Positions 48,201 to 60,127 of a DNA stretch of 64,000 nucleotides are shown here, in pieces (positions within the stretch are counted from its first letter, which is position 1; each line of letters opens with the position of its first letter). The stretch comes from Rhopalosiphum padi (lineage: Eukaryota; Arthropoda; Insecta; Hemiptera; Aphididae). The translations under genes were made by a program, and so were the position numbers. The notes beneath the pieces are model-generated. The model did not search any database. It was given only the letters and a program-made list of their open reading frames with translations, and had not been told where the DNA came from. Location: the NCBI RefSeq assembly GCF_020882245.1, contig NC_083597.1, positions 43,068,152 through 43,132,151 of the forward strand, given 5' to 3'.

Positions 48201-50880
48201 TATATATACATTATGCGTTTATCCGAAATGTACAACAGTGGAAAAAATGGATATATTGACTATGAAAAACAATATGTAAACACACGAATTTTATTTTCAT
48301 AAATATTATATTGTGTTAAATTTCAAGACAAACTATGATTTTTCAATTATTCCACATACTTATTATATTTTAGTATTACTTATTCAAAAAATATGAAAAA
48401 AGGTAAAAAATACTTAGTACTAGAGTTGGTACCTAAACACCAACGTGTTTTTATTATGATGTTTCATTACAACCTTCAGCTTTGGTTTACAATTTACACA
48501 GTTTTAAAATTATAATATCATGATGTCATTTTTGTGTGCATGCTTTCGCATATTTGTGTGTATTCTGACTTAATATTTCTAATGTTAAATACAATTTATC
48601 TTGATGATTAGAGTTACTTTAGAATCTTTAAATACATTCTTATAATTTCTTGTATATTTGTAAAATTATATTTAAAATGGTGATATCGAGGATGAGTATT
48701 TAAACTATACGATTTTAGGCCGCTCCATTACGTTAAGTCACGAAGAGTTATATCTTTAAATAAATATAAAAAAACGTTTCTATGATCTAATTTATCCTCT
48801 AACTTTGGAAATTTAAAAACACATAATATTATAGTTTCGTGTGATTTGTTTCACCGATAAACGATTTTATATACCTGTATAAGAACAAAATATTCCTAGT
48901 TATTATTTATCATATATTTATATTAGTATATGCGCATAAATATATACTAGTACATTTATACTTATATTTATTAAATTGTTTGTTTATTAGAATTTTTATA
49001 TTGTATAATTACATATTTTAACAAGATGCAATGTATATTTTATATTTTATTTACTGCGTCTAGTCATAATAATTTCATAATTCTTTTAATCGTTTCGCTT
49101 GTTTATTAAAATTGTAAAGTTGTTATTGCAACATTTTACAAAAATATTAAATAATTATTACTTTTTTTCATCGAATATTTTTATATAGGTAGTTACCTAC
49201 ATTAAACTTTTTTCCTACATTTGCCTTTATAAATATTTTCTTATATTTTAGAGCTTGCAGATTCTAGTTTTATATTAATTTTTTTTCTTCACTAAAAAAT
49301 GTTATACTTTCAGACTTAAGTAAATTATAAACATTAACCATGTAATTATTCATATACATACATATGGCGTTGTTCTGTTATTTAATATAGAACCATTAAG
49401 TACTATATTGTGTATTAATACTTTGTTATTATTTTTCGGAACTAAAATGTATTTTATATATTTTTGCCAAAATTACTACGTAGCTAGGTATATAGCACTA
49501 TTTCATTTTGAAATTGATATATTATTTTCGTCTTTTGCGACGGTTATTGTATGAAATGATGAAAAGTTATTCGTGTCCATATAAATGGAATGCCAAAAGC
49601 TTAAACGAATTATAAACTTTAAAATATATTGAATTATATTTCTATACACTATATTGTTATTTGTTTAGTTGCGAAGTCGTCTTACTTGGTCTTTGTATTC
49701 TACTGAACTCAACTAACTCTAACTGAAAATATATATTTGATAGAAATTGTTTTCATCCGACTCATAAACTATACGATACGATTTAATATAACTAACATAA
49801 TATGTTATATTGTAATATATTATACACGTAGGTATAGCTTATATAGTAAAATATGATTTTTCAGTTTCTCGGCTGCATAAAAAGACAAACGTTGTTTAGG
49901 TTTAGATTGTACATTACTATACTACGATTCTTTAACTTTTAGAACCGTCGACATAGCTACTACACCATGCAGTTTTTAAAGGTTTTTTACTATTATGTTA
50001 TTGAACAGTGACTATTTTAAGAGACCGAATGACTATAGGTATATTTATATCTTACGGCTGTTGTATATATCATATTAGTGGTGTGCATATCAGTTTAGGA
50101 TATTTTGACCTAATTAAGTCATCTGGATATACATATAAACCCTTTAACGCAGCACGGAGCTTAACACATTTTTAGATTGTCGTAGACTAAAGCATATATA
50201 TATATATAATAGTATACGAGTGTACAACATGTGTAGTACTGCACAGCGCATATAAACTACGATATTAGGCAGGGTATACGCAGAACCTCGCGCCTTATAT
50301 GTCTATGTTATAAAAGAGAGTATAAATATATTTATTATTATTATTATTATTATTGTTATTATTAAATTCGTCATAATTACGGATTATTGACTTATGATAA
50401 TTTTAAAAGGTACTAGTTTTATATATTTTATACTTATTAATAATTGTACATGTATAAAGTTGGATACCTATACCTAGTTAATTTAAATGATTTTAAAATT
50501 GGAAATTTGATCATTGGTGTTTTTCAAGATAGAACCCATACTTCACTTGTAATAGGTGTGTCCTGATTGGACACACATAAAATAGTATGCAAAATAGAAT
50601 TTTGTATTCGCTTCATACGGTCATTTTGTTAATTTCTTTTAAATACACAGATTAAAGTTATTTTATTACTTTTCAAAGGGAACTTCTACAATGTTACGTT
50701 GAGTATGTTGATTTTCTTAAATATGTTAAGCGTATAACAAAGTAGCAAATGTGACTATCATTTACTGTAACAACTATAATAAATATATTGGAAAATCATT
50801 ATATCTTTTTATATCTGGAAACTGGAGGTCACCAGAAAACTTAAAATTATAATTTTTGTATAGTTTTTTCTCTAATTATG
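48201..50880. other. AT-rich stretch
   Basis: No gene. A (TTA)n microsatellite lies at 50332-50364 with one interruption. Confidence 0.55.
50332..50364. repeat. Microsatellite (TTA)n, one G interruption
   Basis: Eleven-unit TTA-type tract with a single substituted base at 50355. Confidence 0.9.
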
Positions 50881-51162
50881 ATCTCGTAGAATGTATTTCA
50901 CTCTGGGACGCGCAAAGGCTATAACGCCCGCGGTGCTGCTTAACTATAGCTTATAGGACCTATAGCTCCTGGAGAATAATATTGCAATAAAATAGTCACG
51001 GTGAATGATTTTGCATTCGATTTGGCGCGGAGACGAATAATAATAAAAACCAATTTAAGAGGAGCGTATAGTAGTCTCCGTTAGTCGGCCGACCGTCATG
51101 CTAGAAGCGGCAGCAACAACAGCAGTCAGAAGTAAATATATATATATATAAGTACACACATT

Positions 51163-51195
<33 letters not shown>

Positions 51196-51660
51196 ACATC
51201 ACCGGCGCTGACGCTGCTGGAGGGAGGTCGTTGTTTCCAGGCCGTTGACATGACGATAGTATTTGATATTTTCATGGTCCGCGAACGAGTTCCTCTGCAT
51301 CAACTATAATACAATATGTACCTGCCTAGGTACACATCTATAATATAATACTTCCTCTCCCACTAAACAAACGGCATATATATTGTGTAATGTCATATTA
51401 TTTTATATTGGCCGCCATCGATTTGTAGGTATTTTATTAGGACGCACGTAATGACTCCGGGACCGGTAGATTATAAGGGAGGGGGCATGTACATTATATG
51501 TTTATTATTGTGGATACGCGTATGTGGTAGGTTCGTTCCGGAGTACGATTGTTTTGTTGTCGTTGGAATAATGAAATCTGCATGATGCGCGGCCGGTCGG
51601 TAAACCGCTGTTCGTGGTCACACGCATTGGTAGTTGTACGGTAATACTAGGTTACCAGCT
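50881..51660. promoter_or_regulatory. CpG-rich patches flanking an (AT)n tract, promoter-like
   Basis: CpG-rich blocks at 50905-50945, 51060-51130, 51200-51300 and 51440-51620 surround (AT) tracts at 51136-51150 and 51169-51195. An ATG at 51099 opens MLEAAATTAVRSKYIYI before a stop, with a weak donor (GAA/GTAAAT). It looks like promoter or 5'UTR DNA, but no start site can be chosen. Confidence 0.3.
51169..51195. repeat. Microsatellite (AT)13
   Basis: Uninterrupted AT repeat. Confidence 0.95.
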
Positions 51661-53940
51661 ATGGGTGGATTGTCACCCATCATAACCATTACCTATAGTA
51701 GGACTAGAATTTTTTTTTGCATAGGTATAAAGTAATTGTACGATTGTCAAACTATCATCAAAGAAAAAAAGTTCAAGAAGTTAATATGCAGCCAGAAGAG
51801 CTTCCTGTATCAAAGGCCGAGCTTCAAGTGTGTTACTCGCGTGCTTATACTAACAATTTCTTAGTAATGTATATTAGGCGAATTTATAGGAAGCAGTTGA
51901 TGCGTCCCAGATTCCCGATCGTCTGTAATCAAACGATATTTTACATAATTTGAGTAACGATAAATTGTTAAAAAGTTTAACAAATATAACACATTACGCA
52001 CATTACGGTTCTTCATATAATATATAAACTTATTAATTTTATAAAGATTATAACATATCAGAGTTTCAGTTATTTTTTAAATATATATATACCTATTATA
52101 TATATATATAATATTTCAGTAGTGTACCATCATTTTGCGGGGTACCTCCGGCCATTGCTCACCACAGCATATCTAAAATGTTAATATTATGCTTACCACA
52201 TTTGACCTACTAGTTCATTACTGAGGCGGGTATTCGATTTTTATCTATTAAAATATTCTAAAAAATATTTAACTTTGGTTATTATTACATTAAAAATATG
52301 TCTTGTAGTTATTTCTAAACGCAAAAATTTTAAAATAATAACGAAGAAAATACTATACAGTAAATAGTAAACATATATTAACGCCTTACAAAAAAATAAC
52401 TGTTACAAAAATTATTTAATATATTATATATATATATCGTGTAAGTAATAACAAATAGTTGTCACAGAGTGACTATATAGTGTATAGTGCAGTTAACGCG
52501 ATGTTTGCGGTTTTACACATATTATAAAAATATATTATAATTTATTATTATTATATAGCGGTTTACTTGTTTTTGTGTATGCTTATTCGCCGCTAGTTAC
52601 GAACAGGTGGCATTGCGTTTATTATATTATTATATATTATTACTTATTTTTTATTGAACGACATCGTGGTATACCTCTATTATATATTAAATAATATAGG
52701 TATATGTATATCGACAGTATTTTAACTGTGTGTATTATAGCTAGGTATGTTTTAATGCCACCGCGATATTTGTTACCATGGTAACCGTAATTTTAAAAAT
52801 GCCATGCAATACTTAAGACGATATGTATATAACACGTTAAGTAAAATTTTTCATTTTTATTATTTGTATTTAATTTGACTGGGTTTTGTTTACAAGAGTT
52901 AAACTATTATTTAAATATATTTAGAAATTCGATTATTTTGAATAATTAATATTACATATTTGCATATTAAAAAACTATACTTCGAATTGTGTTTTCCTTA
53001 AAAATTAATTTTAATACATTGCACATGCTCATTGCATCGTTCACCTATTATACCGATATTATGGGTTTTTGCCCATTATGCTCCAATACGTACTTATAAA
53101 TATACATGATGATTATTTTAAAAGTAAACACTTATTATTTTTCAAAGTATAAAATGGTTTATAATTTTTTTTTTATATGATTTGAAGTCACATAATTATA
53201 AATAAATACTCATTACAAAATTCTATTTAAAAATAATATGTATGTTTTCCAATGAAATGTGTAGTGACACGGGTAAAATATGTTAGCCTACACGCGTTTT
53301 GAACAACTAAACTTTAAATACTTATAAGTTATAACTTATAATCTAGGAACTTATTAGAAATTTGATATATAAACATCGAAGTTTAAAAAAAAAATCTACT
53401 CTGATGGAATATAAAATTAAAAATATAAAGAAAACTCAAATTAGTATCGATAATGTTTTACGATGAACATTAATTTTGTAAACATTTTTTTTTTTTCAAA
53501 AGCGTTAAAATTTTTTTTAAAATATCGAAGTTTATTTACTGTTAAAATAATTGCCCTGCTATAATGTATTATATTAAACGTGCGTGTCGTTTTGTCTTCA
53601 ATATGTTTGCAATAACTAGTGACATTAATTAAATTTCGAACTTGATATGCGATACTGTATATCAATATATACATATACATATATGTTCGCTGCATGTGTG
53701 GTACCTATATATACATCCACCATGTTTTTCCATGTAATCGTTCAATTTTATGTTGTACCTATGTAACTGAAGTCGGTTCATATATTGATTGATTACTATA
53801 CTTCGCGTGTGTTACGTGAACTACATATGTTTATCGTTTTAATAATAATGTAAATTTAAGCGTAATAATATATCGACCAGGCGATATAATATCATAAACC
53901 AATATTGATTTATTTTATTTTCATTTAAGACTCGTATTTT
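51661..53940. other. Mostly AT-rich stretch
   Basis: A 78-codon frame at 51717-51953 includes a polar segment, KKVQEVNMQPEELPVSKAEL, that looks more protein-like than average for this DNA. It lacks splice sites and any family match. The rest is AT-rich without features. Confidence 0.4.
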
Positions 53941-55440
53941 ATATAAATGACGTGCCAACCATGCGGAAACCAGAACGTTGGCTTGATCGCGTATATATAT
54001 ATATATTATATATTATATATATGGGGTATTCGCGTTTCCTTACCCCTCGTTTTCTTACCCTTAGCTGCCCCCGGGCGTTTTTGCGATATATTATTACACA
54101 GCCGAGGACCGCATAAAGTTACATGCTCGAAACGATGAACATTTCGTTTAGAACCGTGTATAGAAAGTATTTCTATAACGTAAACTATAGTACATTTCTC
54201 GCGCAACTAACGCACAGACAACGAATAGTTATATACTACGGCTATATAGTTTTTGACGCGTTTGCCGGGTATCAAAATGTTCACGGTTACGACGATGACA
54301 TTTCCGAGAGCGCACATTCGAGTGCAAGAATATCATATATTATTATTATTTAAACGTTACATCTCGTGTAAAAAGCAAGAAATCCCACCGCTGTTGCAGA
54401 CAAGTCGACGATGACGACCACTACACAACGACGACACGTTATTATTACGTTATTTTTGTTATTATTATTGCAGCATAATACGTTCTATGCGACGGCATAC
54501 ACTTGTCGGCTGTGTATCTATATGTATGTATGTAAGTATGTATGTATATAGTATATATATATATATACTTAGGTGGTATTCTTCGGGCTTTCGAAGAACT
54601 GTACACAATTGTATTATTTGTAGTGCACGTGCAGTGTTCTCATCGTATAATCTGTGCGAAATTTCACGTGCACCGTTTGCGTGGGAATCATAACGTGCCA
54701 CCGTAACCCAAATAAATCCGAGGATCTTCGGAAAGAACACACGTCAGAAGTATATTATTTTTATTTTCAGTCACTGCCGTTGTGTAATCCCGTGGTCCTG
54801 AATTATTTTAGCTTACATTGTAGGATATACGAGTATTTGCTTATTTTCTCAGCGCAGAACACTCATTTTACCAGTTTGTTATTTTTTTTGAAAAATTCTG
54901 TACAACATAATGTTTGTGAAATATTTAGTTTTTACCATAATATAATAGTTACTATAGTTAGTAATTACGTATTAGTTTATCGGAATTGGAATATTTACAA
55001 TAACGTGCATGTTTTTTTTACATAATTTTTCATATTCTTCTACTTATTCATATGGGTTATTATTTAAAATACTGTTATTATATTGTTAATAATATTTTTT
55101 TCTTCGTGAACACATATGTATTTGGTTAATGAATGTTTGCTGATTCATTGTAAAAGAATCGTCATGCATCATATTTAAAATTTTTACTGATTAATTATTA
55201 TATAATATCTACGGTCAAGCATCATCGTGGTTTATTGCAACAAGTCTCGCGTGGGAGTGTGGGACGCTTAATAGCGAACGCTGAGACAACTCCTGAGTCC
55301 TGACGGTTGATAAAACACATTCAAATAACAATTGAGGCGAATGTTGGTATTTTGCTACGTGACAACCGAAACTTAGACAAAATCTATCAATGTATCAGAA
55401 GTATACATAGGTTCACCCGAACGATATACTTATTTTTTTT
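53941..55440. other. CpG-richer region without a callable gene
   Basis: Overlapping open frames on both strands (54006-54206, 54123-54353, 54465-54740, 54654-55025) reflect higher GC rather than a gene. A strong acceptor (T-rich tract then TTTTCAG) ends at 54770, but no matching donor or convincing frame follows. CpG-rich DNA resumes at 55230-55400. Confidence 0.35.
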
Positions 55441-55446
55441 CACAAG

Positions 55447-55481
55447 TTCCGGATAAAAAACCGAAACTGTCACCCGAGAAG
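55447..55481 (+). CDS. Candidate 35-nt microexon
   Basis: A T-rich tract ending CACAAG at 55446 is followed by 35 nt and an AAG/GTAATA donor at 55481/55482. Entering in phase 1, it encodes PDKKPKLSPEK and exits in phase 0. It would be phase-compatible with the candidate start exons ending at 7939, 25282 and 33123. The peptide is a Lys/Pro-rich linker without family signature. The AAG acceptor is less usual than CAG. Confidence 0.2.
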
Positions 55482-58400
55482 GTAATATTTTTTTTTTGGC
55501 ATTTGAATTGAGTTCGGATTACCTTTTAAAATCGTGCGGGCGGTAGTCTAAAATAGTGTATTGATCGATAAAAAAATAAAAGTCTATCGGACTTCATTGT
55601 TTGTTATGAAAGGTTACGATTTGTGTAAAATATATGTATATATAGGCGTTAAAAACAATGCTACCGATATTACGTGAAGACATTTTTAGCCCCGGAAATA
55701 CCATGTTATTTTTTTTTTAACTCCATTTTCTGTAATATACTCGTATGTCAGATAATGGTAATACTGCGACAATCGTTAAAGGATACAAATGTGTTGGCCT
55801 TTGATTTAAGAAAATTCATTATCCGTAGACCGTTTACAGATTATGAAACCGTGATTAATGCCAATATTGTCCGCGGTGCGTTCAAATTAAATTTCGAAAG
55901 CCTCTTGTTTTCACAGTGCCGTTGTATAGCCTCGGAATTTTTTTTTATTAGCATTATTATTTTTTTAATTCGTTATTAATAATCAGCAGAACAATATATT
56001 GATCTATAATCAACGTGTGCATTGTGTGTTTTGTTATTTAGTTGTTTTTTTTTTTTTTGTACACGCACTCGAAAGTAGCGAAAACTTGTCGATTGTTATT
56101 TATAAATAATACCCAATACGTAACATATTATGTTTTCACCGTTCAATGTGTCATACGTGCGCCGTAATCGATTCCGCGGTCCATTATAACGTTTATTTCG
56201 TAAATTACGATGATAGGTACATGAATGCCTAATACCAACAAATATTGTGATTGTTTGGGTAATTTCAAATTGAACAACTATTATACCTAATACAATATAT
56301 ATGTGGAGTGCATAATTGCTTGTTTAAATATTTTTCACGTGTATTCAAACGTTTATTATTAATGTCTGCAACGGAAAGTATCAAAAGTGATTTCTCTAAA
56401 GATTTTGATTGAAATGTATTTGACACGTCATGAGCTTTCTTATAGTACGGCGTATTTCTATGGTAAATAATTCATTTTTATTTTAGTTTGAACGAAATAA
56501 TTTTTAGATTAATTTTATTTCATACGATGTTGTAAATTGTAATACATATTTTATAATCGTTGTTAATGTCATTTTACGACGATTTTATTCGCAGTGAGTC
56601 ACAGAGCTCTCAAAAATCATTACTATCACTGTGGGAGATTCAATTTCGATCATAACCGCAAGACAATGTCAAGTTTATTGAATCATCTGTACTTGAACAC
56701 ATTATTTGCGATTGTCATATTATTACATATGTGGTTTATAACTATATATTAACCACTGATAAATTATTATGTAATGCGTATTAATCTGTAGGACACTTCC
56801 TAAGTGTATAATGGATGTGTACCATTATAACAATAACAATTTGTTTATAAGTCTAATGTCGTTGAGTATAGATTGATTGTGTGAAGCTAAACTCTAAAAA
56901 GACGCTTAACCAAACCTACATGTATTTCGTCGTGTGTCAGAGAGTACAATATATGATGCGTGGATAATATAATTTAACTGATCTAGAAGAAGACGTTTTA
57001 CTCATGTTGTTTAAAATATGTTGTTCTATAGGTTTAAAAAATTTCTAATTTAACAATATAAATTCATTCAGTTTATTATTATTAACATATTAAATTATCT
57101 GCCTATTTGTAAATATATAGTATATTTACTCTAAAAATTTAAATAATATTATTATTATTATTATCATCATCGGTTTTTAGGTATTAACATTTAAATACGT
57201 TGTAAGGATAAGCTCTAGACTGCGTTTCAAAATTTCAAATGCTAAATAACTCGTAAAAATTATATTTTAAACACGTTAGTACTCTAATAAAAGTACGAAT
57301 TCATACCTACTAATGCCTACTTATTTATTACTTACTATTAATTCAGATATTCTCAGATTCTTTGGTTTCTTACGTTGTTTATTTGAGTTTTAAGACAATT
57401 TTTTTTTTTTTAATAAATGCACATTTTAAAATTAATTTTAGTATACACTATCTTATTTGTATATTATTCATAAACTGGTAAAGATATTATTATATAAACA
57501 AATTTATGGTTATGTAATACATATGTAATTAGCAAATAAATAATTTAATTAATTTCAAAACGTAGTATAACATTTATAAAAGTTAAAAACAAATTTAAAG
57601 TTTTATAATTTCAGTTTTGATATACTTCAACATTATTTCTCTATTTAATTTTTAGAAAAAATCTATTCTATACTATCTAATATAACTTGCTAGTAAGTAT
57701 TGCTCATGTTTTTTTATTAATATTGTAGGTATCCCTAATTTAAATAGAGTAAAATATACTAACAATTTTTTTCGATTAAAATGTACAATTTAAGCTATAA
57801 TTTCAGATTCTGAGCAAAATTAAAAAAATTACTTTAACATGTTATTATGGTACACTGCACATTTTGTACACACTTTTCAATGATAGTTAAAAGTTTATGT
57901 GCAATAATATTATTGTTTATCATAATAAATTTATTTTAACATTTCAAAAAATCAGTTGTACCTATCCTTGCTAAATTATTTCATTTTGAACCGTTTTCAA
58001 ATGTGTAATGGATGTCAACAACGACGAGGGGCGATGACAGCAAACAATGCAGAATGTGTGTATATTTGTACCTAATTTTTTTCCTTATCGTTTTTAATTA
58101 CCGATTTTTACAACTATCAAAATAAACGAGAAAAATAAATGCAATTGAAAAAACAAACTCATACACGTTTTATCATGGTATGCAATTATTACAGACAGGT
58201 GTCCGATGAAATATGTATTCTGTAGTTAATCTACTCTTTCTGCTGATGGCTGTAATTAAGACGAGTGTCCAGAATTTAATATGTGATATGTATATTATAA
58301 TGGACGGCAATTAAGTAATTATATATATTGGCCGTGAAATTCGTATATTCATTATCGATAGTGCTGTGATTATATAATATATTATTGTACATAGTGTAAA

Positions 58401-59550
58401 ACAGAATTTTGGTTATATAGTAAGTAATCCTCAATTTCAATCGGTCGCATTAGCTATTGAATTAACGAATCATAAGATGAGTTAGATTTAATTAGCCGAT
58501 CCTACTCGACAACGACAAGATTATGTTCGAAATTCCGTTGAGTGACGAGCATAATAATAATATGTAGTTTAACTGTCACTTATATATATATTTTTTTTAC
58601 TCTTTGTTACACATCAGGGATATCCAAAATATATTAAATCTGTCTGCGGTGCATTTCAAATTTTATTGAACTATAATATCTCTATTCAATATTGGCTAAA
58701 TAGAAAATATTATAATTAGTTATATGTTATATAATTTCAATAAAAAAATAACGTTTAAGAAAACGATAATGATTTATAACAAGATCTAAAATAGTTTAAC
58801 AAAATGGCCAAAAACGGTAATAAATATGATAGGTACTTTAAAAAAATGTACAATTAGTAGGTATATTACAATAGTATATATAATCATATTATCTATGATG
58901 AATCCATTATTATTTTTCTCTTTGTTTATAAAATATTTTATTTTTATTGTACATTAATTTATTACTTTATTCCTGAATATGTTATTTTTAGTTAACCGTC
59001 GCTTTTAAACTCGTCGTTAAATATTAATAACATCATAATGACATGATCTATCGTTGTAGTTTATTTTATTATATAGGTGCAATTTGGTGTTAAGTTTGTG
59101 AGGTAACTAGTTAGCCTATAATGACATTCTAGTAATGTTATTTACATAATATTGGATAATATCATTCGTCTCGGTGAACCTAACCTACCTACTTTATGGA
59201 TTTGCAATTTCTTAATAATTATATTGATGTTGTACACTTGCAGTCAAACAATTATTTTAAATTATCCTAATTTTTTACTGTGATGTATCAATATTTCATA
59301 TCAGTTGCAGTGCTAGTCGCTAGGACACAATTTGAATTTATATATTAGATTTTTTGTGTAAACGTATATTTATTATAATATTGTTTACAAACCTTAATTT
59401 TTTTAAAGGTTTTTACTTTTAGTTTATGATACTGTCTCTGGTTAAGAGTATACTAAAATATGTAGTGAAAATAGTGTTAAATAATACCAATCATGCAAGT
59501 CGGTATTTTTTTTGCGATTTTTCATCGTGTATTTATCCGTTTAATCCGTA
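55482..59550. other. Mostly AT-rich stretch
   Basis: A 101-codon frame at 55674-55979 contains a more protein-like middle (DTNVLAFDLRKFIIRRPFTD) but no recognised domain and no splice sites. Around 56595-56690 an acceptor-like TTCGCAG precedes a His/Asn-rich frame of no clear identity. The remainder shows nothing. Confidence 0.4.
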
Positions 59551-59570
59551 TTATATATAATATATGCTGG

Positions 59571-59634
59571 TGGCGCGCCGAAGGGGTTGAACCCCGGATC
59601 GTATTTTGCGCAAAGTACGCATCATGCTCTGTTG
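59571..59634 (-). ncRNA. tRNA-like / Pol III B-box fragment, possibly SINE-derived
   Basis: On the minus strand GGTTCAACCCC (59593 to 59583) fits the Pol III B-box consensus GGTTCRANNCC, and upstream of it AGAGCATGATGCG resembles the end of a tRNA D-arm. The 3' end reads GGCGCGCCACCA. The T-stem is not properly formed because the arms fold into a continuous GGGGTT/AACCCC palindrome. A matching 5' acceptor strand is missing, so this is not an intact tRNA. Confidence 0.25.
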
Positions 59635-59903
59635 CATAATAAAAAAATGTTATTAATAATTATGCATTATCATAATTTATACTATACGTTTGATATTTAA
59701 ATTCATCATCATATTATATAATACGAAAAAAATGTGATAGGAATAATAAGTAGACTTCCGTAAAAACAAAATCTTGGATGCTATTCGTTTGATTTTGGTA
59801 GAAATAGTATCGTATTATATGGAAACTGGGTGTTCAGTGTCTACGTCTCTACGAAAACTAAAGGTCAGCAAGAAACACGTGGTATGTACGATATACTACG
59901 CGT

Positions 59904-59911
59904 TATAAAAG
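59904..59911 (+). promoter_or_regulatory. TATA box (TATAAAAG)
   Basis: It lies 30-40 bp upstream of a CpG-rich block (TTCCGCCTGCGCGTCGG, 59939-59955), an arrangement expected of a focused core promoter. It would drive the exon ending at 60121. Confidence 0.4.
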
Positions 59912-60057
59912 AAGTTTTGTTTGGCGTTTCGATTTTTCTTCCGCCTGCGCGTCGGTTATCTCACCATTATATTATGTACAGTTAACTGCAGCTTTATGTG
60001 CACAGCGTTATATATCTATATTGTGTATACGATTTCGCAAATATTTTATTCCCCGCA

Positions 60058-60121
60058 ATGTACCTATATATTTTATTGTCCTGTGGTATTATTATAATGT
60101 TTGTGTTTTGTTGTGTTTCAG
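60058..60121 (+). CDS. Candidate start exon with signal-peptide-like N-terminus
   Basis: The ATG at 60058 (context GCAATGT) opens a 21-residue hydrophobic stretch, MYLYILLSCGIIIMFVFCCV then S, that would serve as a signal peptide or membrane anchor. It ends in phase 1 at the consensus donor CAG/GTGAGT (60121/60122). Signal peptides are often encoded by a first exon ending in phase 1. It lies 150 bp downstream of a TATA box and a CpG-rich block, so a first exon starting near 59935 is coherent. The hydrophobic codons are T-rich and coincide with a polypyrimidine tract, so the same bases may instead be a splice acceptor. The two readings compete. Confidence 0.3.
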
Positions 60122-60127
60122 GTGAGT
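60100..60127 (+). promoter_or_regulatory. Candidate recursive splice site (T-rich tract, TTTCAG/GTGAGT)
   Basis: A T/G-rich pyrimidine-dominated tract ends TGTTTCAG at 60121 and is fused directly to GTGAGT. This is the zero-length-exon layout of the ratchet points by which very long insect introns are removed stepwise. A single plus-strand intron spanning much of the window would make such sites likely. Confidence 0.35.

Noticed and set aside
51717..51953. 78-codon plus frame with KKVQEVNMQPEELPVSKAEL
   Set aside because: Interesting composition but no family, no splice sites and no Kozak-quality start; mentioned only within the interval entry.
54006..55025. Cluster of overlapping frames on both strands
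   Set aside because: Result of local GC increase; none has a consistent start, splice signals or domain.
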